DNA of 64,000 nt, taken from positions 9,300,001 through 9,364,000 of the forward strand of contig OW051471.1 of the NCBI GenBank assembly GCA_932521025.1, in the 5' to 3' direction. The stretch comes from Oscheius onirici (taxonomy: Eukaryota; Nematoda; Chromadorea; Rhabditida; Rhabditidae). The notes beneath the pieces were generated by a model, which ran no database searches, was not told the origin of the DNA, and saw only the letters and a list, made by a program, of their open reading frames with translations. The position numbers and the translations under genes were made by a program. Below, in pieces: positions 35,865 through 46,190 of the stretch. Positions within the stretch are counted from its first letter, which is position 1, and each line of letters opens with the position of its first letter.

Positions 35865-37033
35865 ATGGTTTCTGCCCGCGAGGCTGGAATTCTCGCCTGC
35901 GGTTCATCTCTTGCAGCCCTTCTACTATGTCTTTTCTACGTTCCTGCCCTTGTTATGAAGATCCAAGACATCAACGAGCAGCTGAAAGTCGACTCGGATG
36001 AGTTCAAGGCTATGGCCGATATGACCTGGAATGAGCTGACCAAGACCAGAATTCTCATGGGACGACCTAAACGTCAGACCTACGGAGAGGCGCCTAAGAA
36101 GACATATGCCCTTCATGGAGCGTACATGAAACCAGATGCTTTTGTTGAGGCTGCTCCCACTTGCAGTTAGTTTTGTATTGAAAATGGCCCTCAAACAACA
36201 GTTTAGATTGCCAGGCTGGTAACAGCTGTCCTGCTGGACCTCCCGGAACCCCTGGCAAGCCTGGCCTTGACGGTGAGCCCGGTTCTCCCGGAACCCCTGG
36301 AGCCCCAGGATTGGCTGGAATTGCACCGCCTGTTACTCTCGACCCTGTAAGTTGTATCTTCAGCACGAAAACAAGAGCTTTTAGGCACAAGGTTGCCGTG
36401 TTTGCCCTCACGGACCTCAGGGACCACCAGGGTCGCCTGGAGAGCCAGGACCTGCTGGTCCTGAAGGACAGCCTGGAAATCCCGGTAGACCGGGTGAATC
36501 TGGACGAGACGGATACCAAGGTGAGATTTTTACAATCGGAACAAATCATCACTTACAGGACAGCCTGGTATTCCTGGAGAAGTTGGAAAGTCTGGAAAGC
36601 TCGGAGAACAAGGACCTCCTGGTCGAGATGGAGTTCGCGGAGCTAAAGGACCTCAAGGACCTAAAGGAGACACTGGCCCTCAAGGTCAACGAGGACCTCC
36701 TGGATATCCTGGACGGGACGGAAACCGTGGTTCTGATGGCGATCACGGACCATCCGGCCCGCCTGGAAACCCTGGAATGCCTGGAGAGAAGGGAGCTCAA
36801 GGTCTTCTCGGACCTCCCGGAGCGTAAGTTTTGGAAGTTTTATAGGAAACGAGCGAAATTTGAGACCCGGTGTGGATGGAAGTTACTGCAAGTGCCCTGA
36901 TAGGAACAAGGCGTCGGCTGCCGTCGAAGCTCCTCCCAGCTATGAACCACAAACACCGACCTCATATGCCAAGCCTGATGCCCATGTTGAGGCTCCAAGA
37001 AACCCGTACAGAAAGTGGAAGTGGCTTCAATAA
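35865..37033 (+). CDS. Cuticle collagen C
   Basis: Five exons give 336 residues: 35865-36165, 36207-36346, 36385-36520, 36559-36823, 36865-37033. The N-terminal part has the collagen membrane anchor (ILACGSSLAALLLCLFYVPA), a conserved stretch through MTWNELTK, and a basic processing site (RPKRQ). Gly-X-Y blocks are interrupted by Cys pairs (CQAGNSC and CRVCP). The C-terminal non-collagen tail contains the YCKCPDR motif common in one cuticle-collagen group, then a Pro-rich end finishing KWKWLQ. It is unlike the twin collagens at the window start in exon number and tail, so it belongs to a different subgroup. The splice site before the last exon is TTTGAG. Confidence 0.93.
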
Positions 37034-37578
37034 AGTGTTCAACGTGTTACTCTTTTGGCAGACAAGGGATAATTAAACAAAACATTTGGATCAGTTGTTT
37101 CATTCTATATAAAAAAATGCGACACTTTAACAAAAGCAATAGGATTTGGCAGGAGGTTTGCCAAATGGTTCTGATCAGATAGTAGGTCTTGAAAGATGGG
37201 TTAAATGTCGTAACTAAGACAACACTTCTAAAAGCTTGATGGTAAGGTATCCTCTCCAAGCTTGTGTCTTATCCAGTCAGGTTCTGGTCTGTTCTCGATC
37301 CAGTTCTGGTGTCACCTCAACATCGGTGCGGTACGTCCTTCTCGGATCTGGTTTCTCTGATCTCGTTGTAGAAAATGAACAGGACAGTGCCATGAAAGAC
37401 CGGACAGCGACCGAACGCCACCACTACTTTTGGATAACCTTCACCGAGAGAGGCTCGCTTAAAATACAGACGCGTTCAACATCCTGTGCAATAACAGGAT
37501 CAGCATAATATGCAGACCGTCCTTGTTTTTCAAAAATCGCAAACGGGTAAGCAGAATCGAAAGTTCTCCCCCGACTTT

Positions 37579-37638
<60 letters not shown>

Positions 37639-37671
37639 CAGCGTTTCTATTTTCCAGCAGAGAACTGAATC
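37034..37671. other. Intergenic region ending in a TA microsatellite
   Basis: No supported gene. The stretch is the collagen C 3' flank followed by the promoter side of the first S1-like secreted gene. The TA repeat at 37582-37635 occupies the place where a TATA box would be expected. Confidence 0.45.
37582..37635. repeat. (TA)27 microsatellite
   Basis: About 27 uninterrupted TA units, ending 36 bp before the ATG at 37672. Such repeats are highly mutable; here the length could affect the promoter of the small secreted gene directly downstream. Confidence 0.95.
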
Positions 37672-38127
37672 ATGTTCTCAAAGTTCTTTCTTCTAGCAAC
37701 TACTGTTGCTGTGACATTCAGTGCCACTTTGAAGGTGTGCATACTTATTCTTTAAATGCATCAATGTAGGTGACCAATTCGATGGGAACAGGGACTAAAC
37801 TCTTCGTCAAATGCGCTTCAAAGGAACAAACTGTTGGTCCTAAAGGTTTAGAAGACGGACAAGACATGCAATGGGACTTTGGTAAGTGCCCTTTTTGCAG
37901 TGAAAAGACTGTTTTCAGAGCCTAAGTCCAACTTCAACTGCCTTGCCGAAGCTGCCAAGGACAAGAACATGTTCTTCCAGGGATACACTTGTTGTGATGC
38001 CGCTCAGACCGAGTTTGTTATCCGTGACGACGGCTTGTACAAAGGAAGTATAAACGGAAGCGACCTTGAGAAGGTCAGAGACTTCCGGACGTGCATCTTC
38101 TGCAGAGTTCCACTTCCACGAAAGTAG
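37672..38127 (+). CDS. Small secreted protein, S1/SPH-like family member 1
   Basis: Three exons (37672-37734, 37770-37881, 37919-38127) encode 127 residues. Exon 1 is exactly a signal peptide (MFSKFFLLATTVAVTFSA). The mature part opens VTNSMGTGTKLFVKC, followed by LEDGQDMQWDF, several Cys (including a CC pair), and near the end FVIRDDGLYKG. Order and spacing (V-x-N-x-x-G, a K-C, an acidic-Gly before a W-x-F, a late GxY) recall plant self-incompatibility S1-type (SPH) secreted proteins. That link is my inference; the resemblance is weak outside these blocks. Three relatives occur in this window (38365, 44596, 63520), all with the same exon plan. Role unknown, likely extracellular. Confidence 0.72.
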
Positions 38128-38364
38128 AAACAAGTATAAGTAAAGATTGTATGTGAATATCTACCTTTACTGTAGCCTTTTTAAAAAAGTTCATAAATTG
38201 TTTTCTCCATATTTCCAACAAAAGAACTTTCCATGAACGGTGTTTACTCTACACAGAACCGAAGACCCAAAAGATCAACATATATACAGGAATAACTGCA
38301 TGGCCAAATTGTTGCCGTTTTTTGTGTATAAATATAACTTCTTCTATGTATTTTTCTGCAGATA

Positions 38365-38659
38365 ATGATCTTCAAATTCGTTTTATTTACATTATTTCTC
38401 GCTACAGCTTCATGTGCCTCTGTCAAGATAAAAAATGACATGGGCAAGGGCATTACTGTAAACGTGGCGTGTGCTTCAACGTCAAACTAAGGTCTGGTGT
38501 GATGTGAAAAGCAGCAACGGGGAGAGTTGGCGTATTGTGGTCATATACCGCACGTGCCCAGATCCATTCGGTGATCAAAGGGTCTTTTTCCTTCACAAGA
38601 ATGGGGTTTATCAAGGTGACTGGGACGGGAAAGGTCTTGTATTAAAGCATAAGTGGTGA
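38365..38659 (+). pseudogene. S1/SPH-like family member 2, internally deleted
   Basis: Begins with an intact signal peptide and family start (MIFKFVLFTLFLATASCA, then KIKNDMGKGITVNVAC), meets a stop after 41 codons, and resumes in another frame with WCDVKSSNGESW, FFLHKNGVYQGDW and a final W. The second part matches member 4 (VTCDVNSSNGK, FFLRGDGIYKGDF). The middle, about 30 residues and both introns, is missing. A processed or deleted copy is likely; no frame rescues it. Confidence 0.75.
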
Positions 38660-39004
38660 TCCGTCTGAATTTTTGTACGGCATTTTTATGTAAGAAAATG
38701 CTATTCCATCAGTAGTTTTGTTAGTGAATTTTTGATGTATTGTATGCTGCAAGTTGTCTACAGTCTCGCGAAGATAATTGTTGACCATGTTCCAGCATGC
38801 TCTAGCTGACCTTTGTTAACAATACCCTAAAAATTAGAACCGCTGGTCTTGTATTAAACATCAGCTAGTAATCTCCCTTCCGTAAGTTGTTATGTATTTT
38901 CGAGGTCCGCAAAAACGTCTTATCTCCCACTTATCTAAATTTAGTCCGCTTGTTTTCAACCAGACACTCATAAAAGTTTGTCTCCAGCAGAAAACAGTCT
39001 CGAC

Positions 39005-39285
39005 ATGTTCAAATTTGTCATTATTCTATCAATTCTTTTCGTCTCAGCCGCTACTAAATGCTGCAGATGCGGGAAAAGCCCTCTTTGCTTGAATTCATGT
39101 TGTAATCAACCGGCGGTAAGTGACGATTCTGCCAATAACAATGTTATATTTTTCAGATATTCGGAGTTGCTCGAAGAGAATTCCCCATAATCGAAGAACC
39201 GGTAGCACGAAACTATCCATTCAAAGTTTGCTGTACCTGTCCCATGCAGCCTAAGACCTGCCTCTCTCGTTGTTGTTCTGTGTAA
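39005..39285 (+). CDS. Small secreted Cys-Cys repeat protein
   Basis: Two exons (39005-39115 and 39157-39285, phase 0) encode 79 residues. A signal peptide (MFKFVIILSILFVSAATK) is followed at once by CCRCGKSPLCLNSCC; a linker of about 30 residues leads to CCTCPMQPKTCLSRCC at the C-terminus. The two modules share the pattern CC-x-C-x(5-6)-C-x(3)-CC, one per exon. A TATAAAA-like motif (ATAAAAG at 38970) lies close upstream. No family recognised; the architecture suggests two small disulphide-knotted domains. The linker contains ARRE, a possible processing site that would release two peptides. Confidence 0.75.
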
Positions 39286-39714
39286 TCTGGTCCCAATGAG
39301 AAAATTCCATGTTTGGTTATCTCCACGTATTAAATTGATTTGAAATATTATCAAAGCAGGTGAAAACGCGTGCATACAAGTTAGTGAAAGCAATGCTTTT
39401 TTCTTTTGAACCAACTGAAGTTTGATACATTACACGGACGACAGAGAATGACTTCAATATTTGGGGCTGAGACTTTGTTCTACAAAACGTCATTGGAGAC
39501 GACAGAAACACATAGTGTTTTACACCTTTATCAGTAGGTTCGAAATAGGCAAAAGGGGTACGATTCTTGCTCGAAACTTTGTCATCTATTTTTTGGCTGG
39601 ATATTGTTACCAGTTCCACGGGCTGGTACCACTCTAAAAAGCTGTTGTTGGTTGTAATAGAAGCATTCTTTGTTTCTTAAAGATCTTAGAGTGAACCAAC
39701 GGAATCTTTCTTAC
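39286..39714. other. Spacer, nothing recognised
   Basis: About 430 bp between the Cys-Cys peptide gene and the receptor pseudogenes. No coding structure or repeat stood out. Confidence 0.4.
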
Positions 39715-40840
39715 TGAAAATACTAAAAACGGCTTGTCTGTAGTCTTTGTGCGTGAGTATCATCGCCGTGACCGCTGCTGCGTCAGAAGTCATAAGGAAA
39801 AGCATACAGAGATTAGAAATACCTGATAATCACAGATTTCAGCAGAAAACACAATTCTCACCTGGATCGTTCATTTCTAAAGTGGGACCACCTATTAAAA
39901 TGATGCTCGGTATCAAAAAAAGACGTATTGAGACGCCGTCTGTGCCAATAGGGACTTTACAAGACGACGATGTATCGTTCTTGTAGAAGTTGAGAAAATC
40001 TGGCTTCCAATACAGAACGTCAGACGATAGACGAAAAAAGCTATGATGAATATGGTAAAAGCGATGAGGGAGATTCCTGCGACCGCGAGCATATACACCA
40101 TGAGTTACCAGAATGCCACGATAAAACAAAATAAGTATCCGACCAATAATTGGGGATTTTTGCGCAGAGCTCACGATACTTCTGCAAAAAGTGGAGTAAA
40201 TTCGACCCATATCTTAAATTTTTCTGCCTGACTACTTAACCGCATTTCTCTATTTTTCGTTCGTCTCTTCATACCTCATAGGCTGCTTCCTAAAATTCCT
40301 GCATATGTTACTACAACATATGTAAACAGTATCGCCGTTAAGAAAACATAAGTTAAAACAAGCATTACTAAAAACAAGATGTAAATCTGTTCTGAGAAGG
40401 GCAAAACACAATGATGGCGGTAGAAAAACAATGCAATCGTAGTCGAGATGAGCACTGAAAAAGTATTGTTTCATGAAACAAATCACACTGACCAAATATT
40501 AAGTAACATACAGCGAATGCTAAGTGTATAAGCGGGATACCAAGATGTTTTGTAAAACCGAGAGGATATCCGCCACTGATTGGAAGAGCTATAATTGGAA
40601 TAGTTATGACTGCCAAGGAGAATGCGGTCAAAAAGCTTCTAAAAAAATTTTAGTTAAAAACAGACCGGCAAGGAACTAACAGTGTGAGGTTGAGAGCTAA
40701 GAGACGTTTGTATGACACCGGTACGCTAACAGATTTAACACGAAAAACGCATAACATTCCAGATACGTACGTTATCATGGATACAACTCCAATGAGATGA
40801 GCAGCTAAGACATACCATTATGGTTCAGGATCAAACTCTG
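39715..40840 (-). pseudogene. srh-like chemoreceptor A, decayed
   Basis: Translated pieces in order on the minus strand: a first helix (WYVLAAHLIGVVSMITYVSG) preceded by an in-frame TAA, a second helix ending in GGYPLGF, a third reading ISTTIALFFYRHH, then KYRELC, a fifth helix (LIAFTIFIIAFFVYRLTF), HRRLVKSLLAQT, and the last helix with SDAAAVTAMILTHKDYR. These blocks follow the Srh-type seven-helix chemoreceptor order. At least one stop and two frame changes break it. Chemoreceptors of this type sit in sensory cilia of nematode neurons; this copy should be dead. Confidence 0.75.
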
Positions 40841-41124
40841 TTAGCCAGCTCATTAACCACCGTCGAGAAAGTTGATATCACGAATCAAAATCTCATATTC
40901 CATCAGTGCAGGTGAAAAGAGGCTATGAGCTTCGATTTTTTGGTAAGACACTAAAGGTTATAAATGCAACTTGAGAAATTTATAAGCATTAAAAAAATTG
41001 TGACTTGCGAAAAAACAACAAAGAAAAGGTTAAAAACACCATATTGCAAATGTATTATATTTTTATCACTGTTTCGATCCATTTGGTATCGCTGGAGCGT
41101 CGTCTAACAAAGCTGCTGCTGATG

Positions 41125-41665
41125 CTAAGCGCATTCTTCTTTTTCCCTTAACAGGCTTTTGTTAAATAAGAAATTGGACCCACTGCAGATGCTAAAAACC
41201 ACATCCCTGTAATCTTTGTGAGTGAGTATCATAGCTAGGGCAGCGGCTGCGTCAGAACTCATAATGGAGATCATGCACACGTTGGCAACGCCTGGGATTG
41301 AAAAATTAGTGAAAACAACGAATAAGTTGGATAGGGCAACTCTATCACGCAGCTCATCATGAAAATAAGCAGCGGAATGAGTGAAAACGTGTACTGAGAC
41401 ATAGTCTGCGCTAAAAGGCACTTGACAAGACGACGGTGTAAAAGTCTTGTAGAAATTGAGGAAATGTGGCTGCCAATGTGAAACGTCAGTCGATAAACAA
41501 AAACCGCAATGATGAGTATCGCGAGAAGAACAAGAAGGGCGATGCAAAGAGGACTTCCAACTGCTATCATCGGGTGTCCAGACATTTGCGAAAGAACAAG
41601 AACAGAATCCGACCCTACATTTGGGAGCTGATCGCAGAGGTCCCGAAATTTCTGAAAATTTAAAT
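41125..41665 (-). pseudogene. srh-like chemoreceptor B, C-terminal half only
   Basis: Starts after an acceptor with KFRDLCDQLPN, continues through a fifth helix (LLVLLAILIIAVFVYRLTF), HRRLVKCLLAQTMSQY, then after a one-base frame change into SDAAAALAMILTHKDYRD and a hydrophilic tail. It is the closest relative of pseudogene A. No first four helices are found upstream on this strand, so the copy is truncated and frameshifted. Confidence 0.72.
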
Positions 41666-41779
41666 CATCGCATTTTATAGACTTAAAAAACCTGCGTGAT
41701 AGCTTTTATATGCGTCGTATAGAGTCAGATATGCACAATTGTGAGACTTTAATATTTTCGTAATTTTTGTTTTTTGAAG

Positions 41780-42606
41780 ATGTTTTGGGCCAAAAATGCT
41801 TCATTCACAGTCTATTCCATCTTGAGTATTGTTCAGGATTATTGTATTGAATTCGATAGAATATTTAGTTTTGCGTTCTCAATCCAATGGAAAAACATCT
41901 TTGTCAAGTATTTTCGAGTTTTACAAGTTACATCAGTTCTTTAGTAATCTCCTGCAGAAAATTATCCTTTTTACCCTAATGGGTGTGTATGAAGCATGGA
42001 CTTTGTCATGGTATATACCCTTTTTCGCCGAAATTGAACTACCAGAAGAGTGGATATATTTTCGTTTCGTGGACTGGGTAATTTCTTACAATTAGTCAAA
42101 TAAAAAATCCATTTTTTTAGTTTCGTAGTAACATGCTAGATATTCTTTTTGTGCCCTCATTCACAGTTCTGGGAAATCTCTACTGCTACAGTGTTCTGCA
42201 CCGAATGGATAAGTCGTCATATTCGCCAGCTGTCCTCACAGGAATCCACAAAATGTCTAAGGGAATGTTGTTGAAGGTATTACTTCTCCCCGACCTTAAG
42301 ATATTTAGTCACTCGTTTCCACTCCGCGTGCAGCAGTGGTCAGTTACAGAAAAGTATACACCTTGTTTTGTGGAAAGAGTTTACAAAAATATTGTCCACG
42401 AGCCTTGTTATTGGAAGACGTTTTGCAAGGGGTAAGCCCGATTTTTGATAATTACACATATTCAGGTTGAAACCATAACGTATGTAATCAGCCCCTTTAT
42501 AAGCAGCCTTTTGCTATGGTATTCGATATCAGGACTGCTGAAAAAGAAGCAATCTTCTGCCAAGATGGTATTGGTTGAAGCGTCAAATAAAAGTTCCGAT
42601 TCATAA
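41780..42606 (+). CDS. Uncharacterised multipass membrane protein
   Basis: Five exons (41780-41917, 41958-42077, 42121-42276, 42309-42431, 42466-42606), all joined in phase 0, give 225 residues. Introns are 32-43 nt. Four hydrophobic segments are visible (near residues 8-20, 48-65, 95-112 and 180-200), the last followed by a basic stretch (LLKKKQSSAK) and a Ser-rich end. It does not show Srh or Srg motifs. It lies head-to-tail among decayed chemoreceptors on the opposite strand. Every exon is a multiple of three, which makes the model believable, though it could still be an incomplete receptor. Confidence 0.5.
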
Positions 42607-42890
42607 AATTGGAAGTTTCTTTTTTACTCAGTTGTATTCCCATTGTAATCACCGAATAAAGATATTGTTAACAGTGTACTGAAGATTGTGAAAGTTTCAT
42701 TCCGATCTAGAGAGTCGTTAACCCAAGGTGGCTAGTAGAACAACGGTAGCGAATTTTTCCTGAGTGGCTTGCACTGTTGCCTATTAATCGGAACAAAAGT
42801 TTATTTGTTTCTAGGGCTTCTGAGGGGCCTGAACACGCTTTCAGTCTTCATTTTGTCAATTGTTGCTGAAATAATGTAGTTTTGTTGTCA

Positions 42891-43912
42891 CTAAGTTGCT
42901 CCAACAATAACTAGCACACTATTCGTCTGCTCCTTCTTTTTAAACCGCCATCTATAGAAATCCTTGTCCATTGACATCAGAACGAGTCCTCCTACTGCAC
43001 CGAAAAGTGAATAATCGACAATGACAACGTGAAACAGTACTGAAACTTTATGTTTCTCGAAAGATTCGTTACTTACACTGTGTTCCTCGTTCCATCAGGA
43101 GAGCCGTAGATTCTGCCATAGTTGGGATGACTACGATTACCGCAGGAATCATGGTTTGTATGATCAACTGCTTCAAAAACAGCGTTGCATTGCTTGCAGT
43201 CTTTTCGAAGCATTTGCAGTGTAAGTCGCGCATTACGATAAATAAGATAACGGAAACAGCAAGGCCGATCCAACAACAGCGGTACCAAAGACGGGAACTG
43301 CAAAGTAGAAAAAAACTCGATCCAAGAGCACAGACATTTTCTGTCCCAAAGTCAATTTCCCGAAGACACAGGTTGTTTGCTTTCAAATCTTCTAGAGCAC
43401 GGCCATCAACATAAATTTGATCTGTTAGTATGACCGTCGGAACTAGGCACGAGTAAATTATGACCAGGACGATCCACCAGCTCCTGGAAATTCGTCGAAA
43501 GCCCTTTGAAGCACAATAGCGGTAAACATAAAGTTGCAGTACTGATATCAGCACTGCACAACTAGACAACGCCATAGAAGCAAAATTATGTTTGCAATGG
43601 ATATACTGTCCGAATACACCTAGTGAGTAGCCAATAGGAAAGGGCATTAAGCCTTGGAGGCGCAAGATTGTTGAAATCTGAAAAGTATTACTTGTTGCCT
43701 GAAAAGCTCTTACAAAAAAATCATGTAGACCGGCTATAATGTGATGGTTCAAAAGATGCCATTTGAAGTTTTTCATTTGTTTGCGATCGAAAGATGAGAC
43801 AGTAAATCGTGTACAAAGAGATCACGACGGATACTGGGCTGAGAATTGTGTCAGCTAGCAAATAGTTCTTCTCATCGGCGTGGAAACTCTCATTAGTAGG
43901 GCAAGTAGGCAT
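42891..43912 (-). pseudogene. srh-like chemoreceptor C, single-base frameshift
   Basis: Exon 1 from 43912 reads CPTNESFHADEKNYLLADT and the first helix to IYCLIFRS; a one-base shift then leads into KNFKWHLLNHHIIAGLHDFF. A long open stretch (43069-43776) covers helices two to six, including GYSLGVFGQYIHC and FLKQLIIQTMIPAVIVVIP, and a final exon (42891-43039) adds LFHVVIVDYSLFGAVGG and a charged tail. Apart from the shift the gene looks whole. The stray exon at 35459 has one extra base at the same place, which argues that the base was lost here. An assembly error would make this a working Srh-type receptor. Confidence 0.72.
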
Positions 43913-43990
43913 TGTTCAACAACGACTGAAAGCCAAGCAGGTGAAAAATATTTTGGGCTCTTACTGATTTGGTATGCCGACGAGTGAACT

Positions 43991-44275
43991 TTAGTCTTTT
44001 ACACAATTAACTATGCGACTGAGAAGGCTGACTTTAAGAAAGGTCTGCACAATTGTGCTGATCAAAGAGTCCTTTAAAAATCCAATGGAATATCCTCCGA
44101 CAATTGAAAAAACAGGGCAGGGATTGTTCCTGTGGCCAATATAAAGCTTGTAGCATAGCTTCTGGAAACATTTCGAATAGATGAAAGTTGGAAACATACA
44201 TGTTGAGGTTAGCAACACGTTAAACTTTGCAAAAAACGTCGCATTCCCTGAGTTCAACATACCATCGCAGCTCAG
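43991..44275 (-). pseudogene. srh-like chemoreceptor D, N-terminal fragment
   Basis: An open stretch containing SIVGGYSIGFLKDSLISTIV resembles the second-helix block of the neighbouring receptors (PISGGYPLGF, MPFPIGYSLGVF). Only this part is present, with a weak first-helix region before it. It adjoins receptor C on the same strand and looks like the broken start of another copy. Confidence 0.5.
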
Positions 44276-44595
44276 TATCGAAGACAATTAAACTGTCCAG
44301 AGCAAATTCGTCTCTGTGCAGGCAAGGAATTCTTTATAACAAATCAGATTTTGCCAAGAGATCACAGTCTTAATCTGTCACAGACGTCTGGCGCAAGATG
44401 TTGGCACAGATAATGAAAAACTCAAGTATCGAGCAAGTGAAAGCGATTTTGAAAGTCGAGACTGACTACCTTGCAGAGGAGGATTTTTGAACGGGTATCT
44501 TTCACAGAGAGAACTAATCATGGGCCATAACTGTCTTTGCCATAAAAATTGGCATTACATTTATTGTTTTCAGAAAGTAGTAAACGATACACTTT

Positions 44596-45043
44596 TCACA
44601 GCAAAGTAACATCCTTGACTTTGACAAGATCCCTGCCAGTCAAAGTGCCTCTGAAAATTCCGGTGTTCCTCAAGAAGAATCCGGCGTCGCCACAGTTACA
44701 GCCTTTGCATATAACCACGCCCCAAAGCTTTTGATGGCTCGTAGTTCCGCCACAGATGACATCGTTGCCGCAGTTATTGTCTGAAATTTGTTTAAGGAAG
44801 TTCGCGGTAACGTACTGAAAGTAAATTGCAGGTCGTCACCATCTCCAACATGGGTTTTGGAAGCAATCTGCTTATTTCCGTTGTCGCAAAATATGTTGAT
44901 AAATACTCCCTTCCCAAGAGTGTTGGCTACCTGAACATGGTTTCTTAAGGAAGAAAGCGGTAGGATTTCCAAAAACTAACCTTGATTCTCACTCCAGATG
45001 TAGCCACCACAAAAAATAAGAGCAAAAAGTAGATACAGTTCAT
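44596..45043 (-). CDS. Small secreted protein, S1/SPH-like family member 3
   Basis: Three exons (44981-45043, 44816-44930, 44596-44780) encode 120 residues. Signal peptide MNCIYFLLLFFVVATSGV, then VANTLGKGVFINIFC, DGDDLQFTF, a Cys-rich middle (NNNCGNDVIC, CKGCNCGD) and the family end FFLRNTGIFRGTL. Exon boundaries and phases (0, then 1) equal those of members 1 and 4. It lies beyond the receptor graveyard, 7 kb from members 1 and 2, on the other strand. Function unknown; a secreted ligand or defence protein are both possible. Confidence 0.72.
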
Positions 45044-45609
45044 TGTTGATGAGAACAGAATGTTACTGTTTCTTTTATAGGCCGCTGCTGATATCAAATT
45101 TTTCGAGAATAAGAGTAACAACAACACAATAATCTCTTTACTATGTAAATGTCTGAAAATGTAGCAAATGTAGCAACTAACACAAACTAACATTTGACAT
45201 TGTAGACATTTGTTTGCATGCGCAGTTGTGTACCGGACATCTAATCGTACCGTACTAATTGCACATCTTAGATTTGTCTTTGCCATCCTTTGTGCAGAAT
45301 GCTTTACTCTAAAATCGCGAGCAGTGCGCGTCCGAAGCATTTTCAGGTTTCGGGACCCATTCTATCGGATTCAGTGTCAGTACTTACAATTCCTTGATTC
45401 TAACTTGTCGAATCTTGTCGAAGGAACAATTTCCCGAAAGGGAATAAAGCGAGTTTTTGCTAATGAACTCGACAAGTTTTCTACAACTAACTTGTCAACA
45501 GGCTTGTCTTTTATACTTCTACCGAGAGAAATAGTCGACACTGACACTCTGACATTGCGAACAGTAGCGCCACAGACACTGCCTTTTGGTTAAAAGAAAA
45601 GAGACGGCA

Positions 45610-45795
45610 TATGTGATAGCTGGCCGTGAATCCGTCACGGCTGGCAACCATTGCAAAATGGTGTCACGCTTCGTCTTCCCGGCTCTGTGGACACCTCCAT
45701 GAATCCATAGCGGTGTTTGGTATAGTTCTTGGAGATCCTCGGGGCCTATGGGAATGATGGAAAGTGCTCTTTTCTAGCGCAAAACCTTCGATAGT
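45610..45795. repeat. 180-bp diverged direct repeat, copy 1
   Basis: Shares roughly 80-85 percent of bases by eye with 46005-46190, from a GTCAGCTGG-like start to CTCTTTTCTAG. It begins with a palindrome GCCGTGA-ATCCG-TCACGGC. Read on the minus strand, parts match the peptide of copy 2 but need a one-base frame change. It may be a dead gene fragment or a structured RNA. Confidence 0.7.
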
Positions 45796-46004
45796 GATCG
45801 TAACAGTTGACAGAAACACGAAGTTCTTTTTGTGCCCTGTCGTTTTCAGGATCATCGAGCTGGAGACGTGCAGCAGTGTGTGTGTGTTTGCTCCAAAAGG
45901 GTGACAAAGAATGCTAAAGAGACGAGCTATGGGAGATGAATACTCTAGAATGCTGCATTGATTTTGAGAATTGGAGCTGTTTTTGCGCAGAAGAGAGAAG
46001 GTAT

Positions 46005-46190
46005 ATATGTCAGCTGGTCCGTGAGTCCGGCACGGTTAGTAATTTTTTGCAAATGGTGTCACGCTTCGTTTTTCTCCCGGCTCTGTTGACACCTCCATGA
46101 ATCTACAGCGGTTTTGGTATAATTCTTGGAGATCCTCGAGGCCTATGGGAATGGGAAAGTGCTCTTTTCTAGCCCGGAGAGTCCAGTGGA
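46005..46190. repeat. 180-bp diverged direct repeat, copy 2
   Basis: Second copy, 396 bp from the first. The hairpin persists in changed form (CCGTG/CACGG). The minus strand carries an open frame (46036-46224) reading IPIGLEDLQELYQN and FMEVSTEPG, words that recur in broken form in copy 1. No family recognised. Confidence 0.7.

Noticed and set aside
45210-45593. 127-residue plus-strand ORF
   Set aside because: Overlaps the upstream side of an S1-like gene, contains inverted CTTGTCGA words, and has no recognisable domain or splice support.
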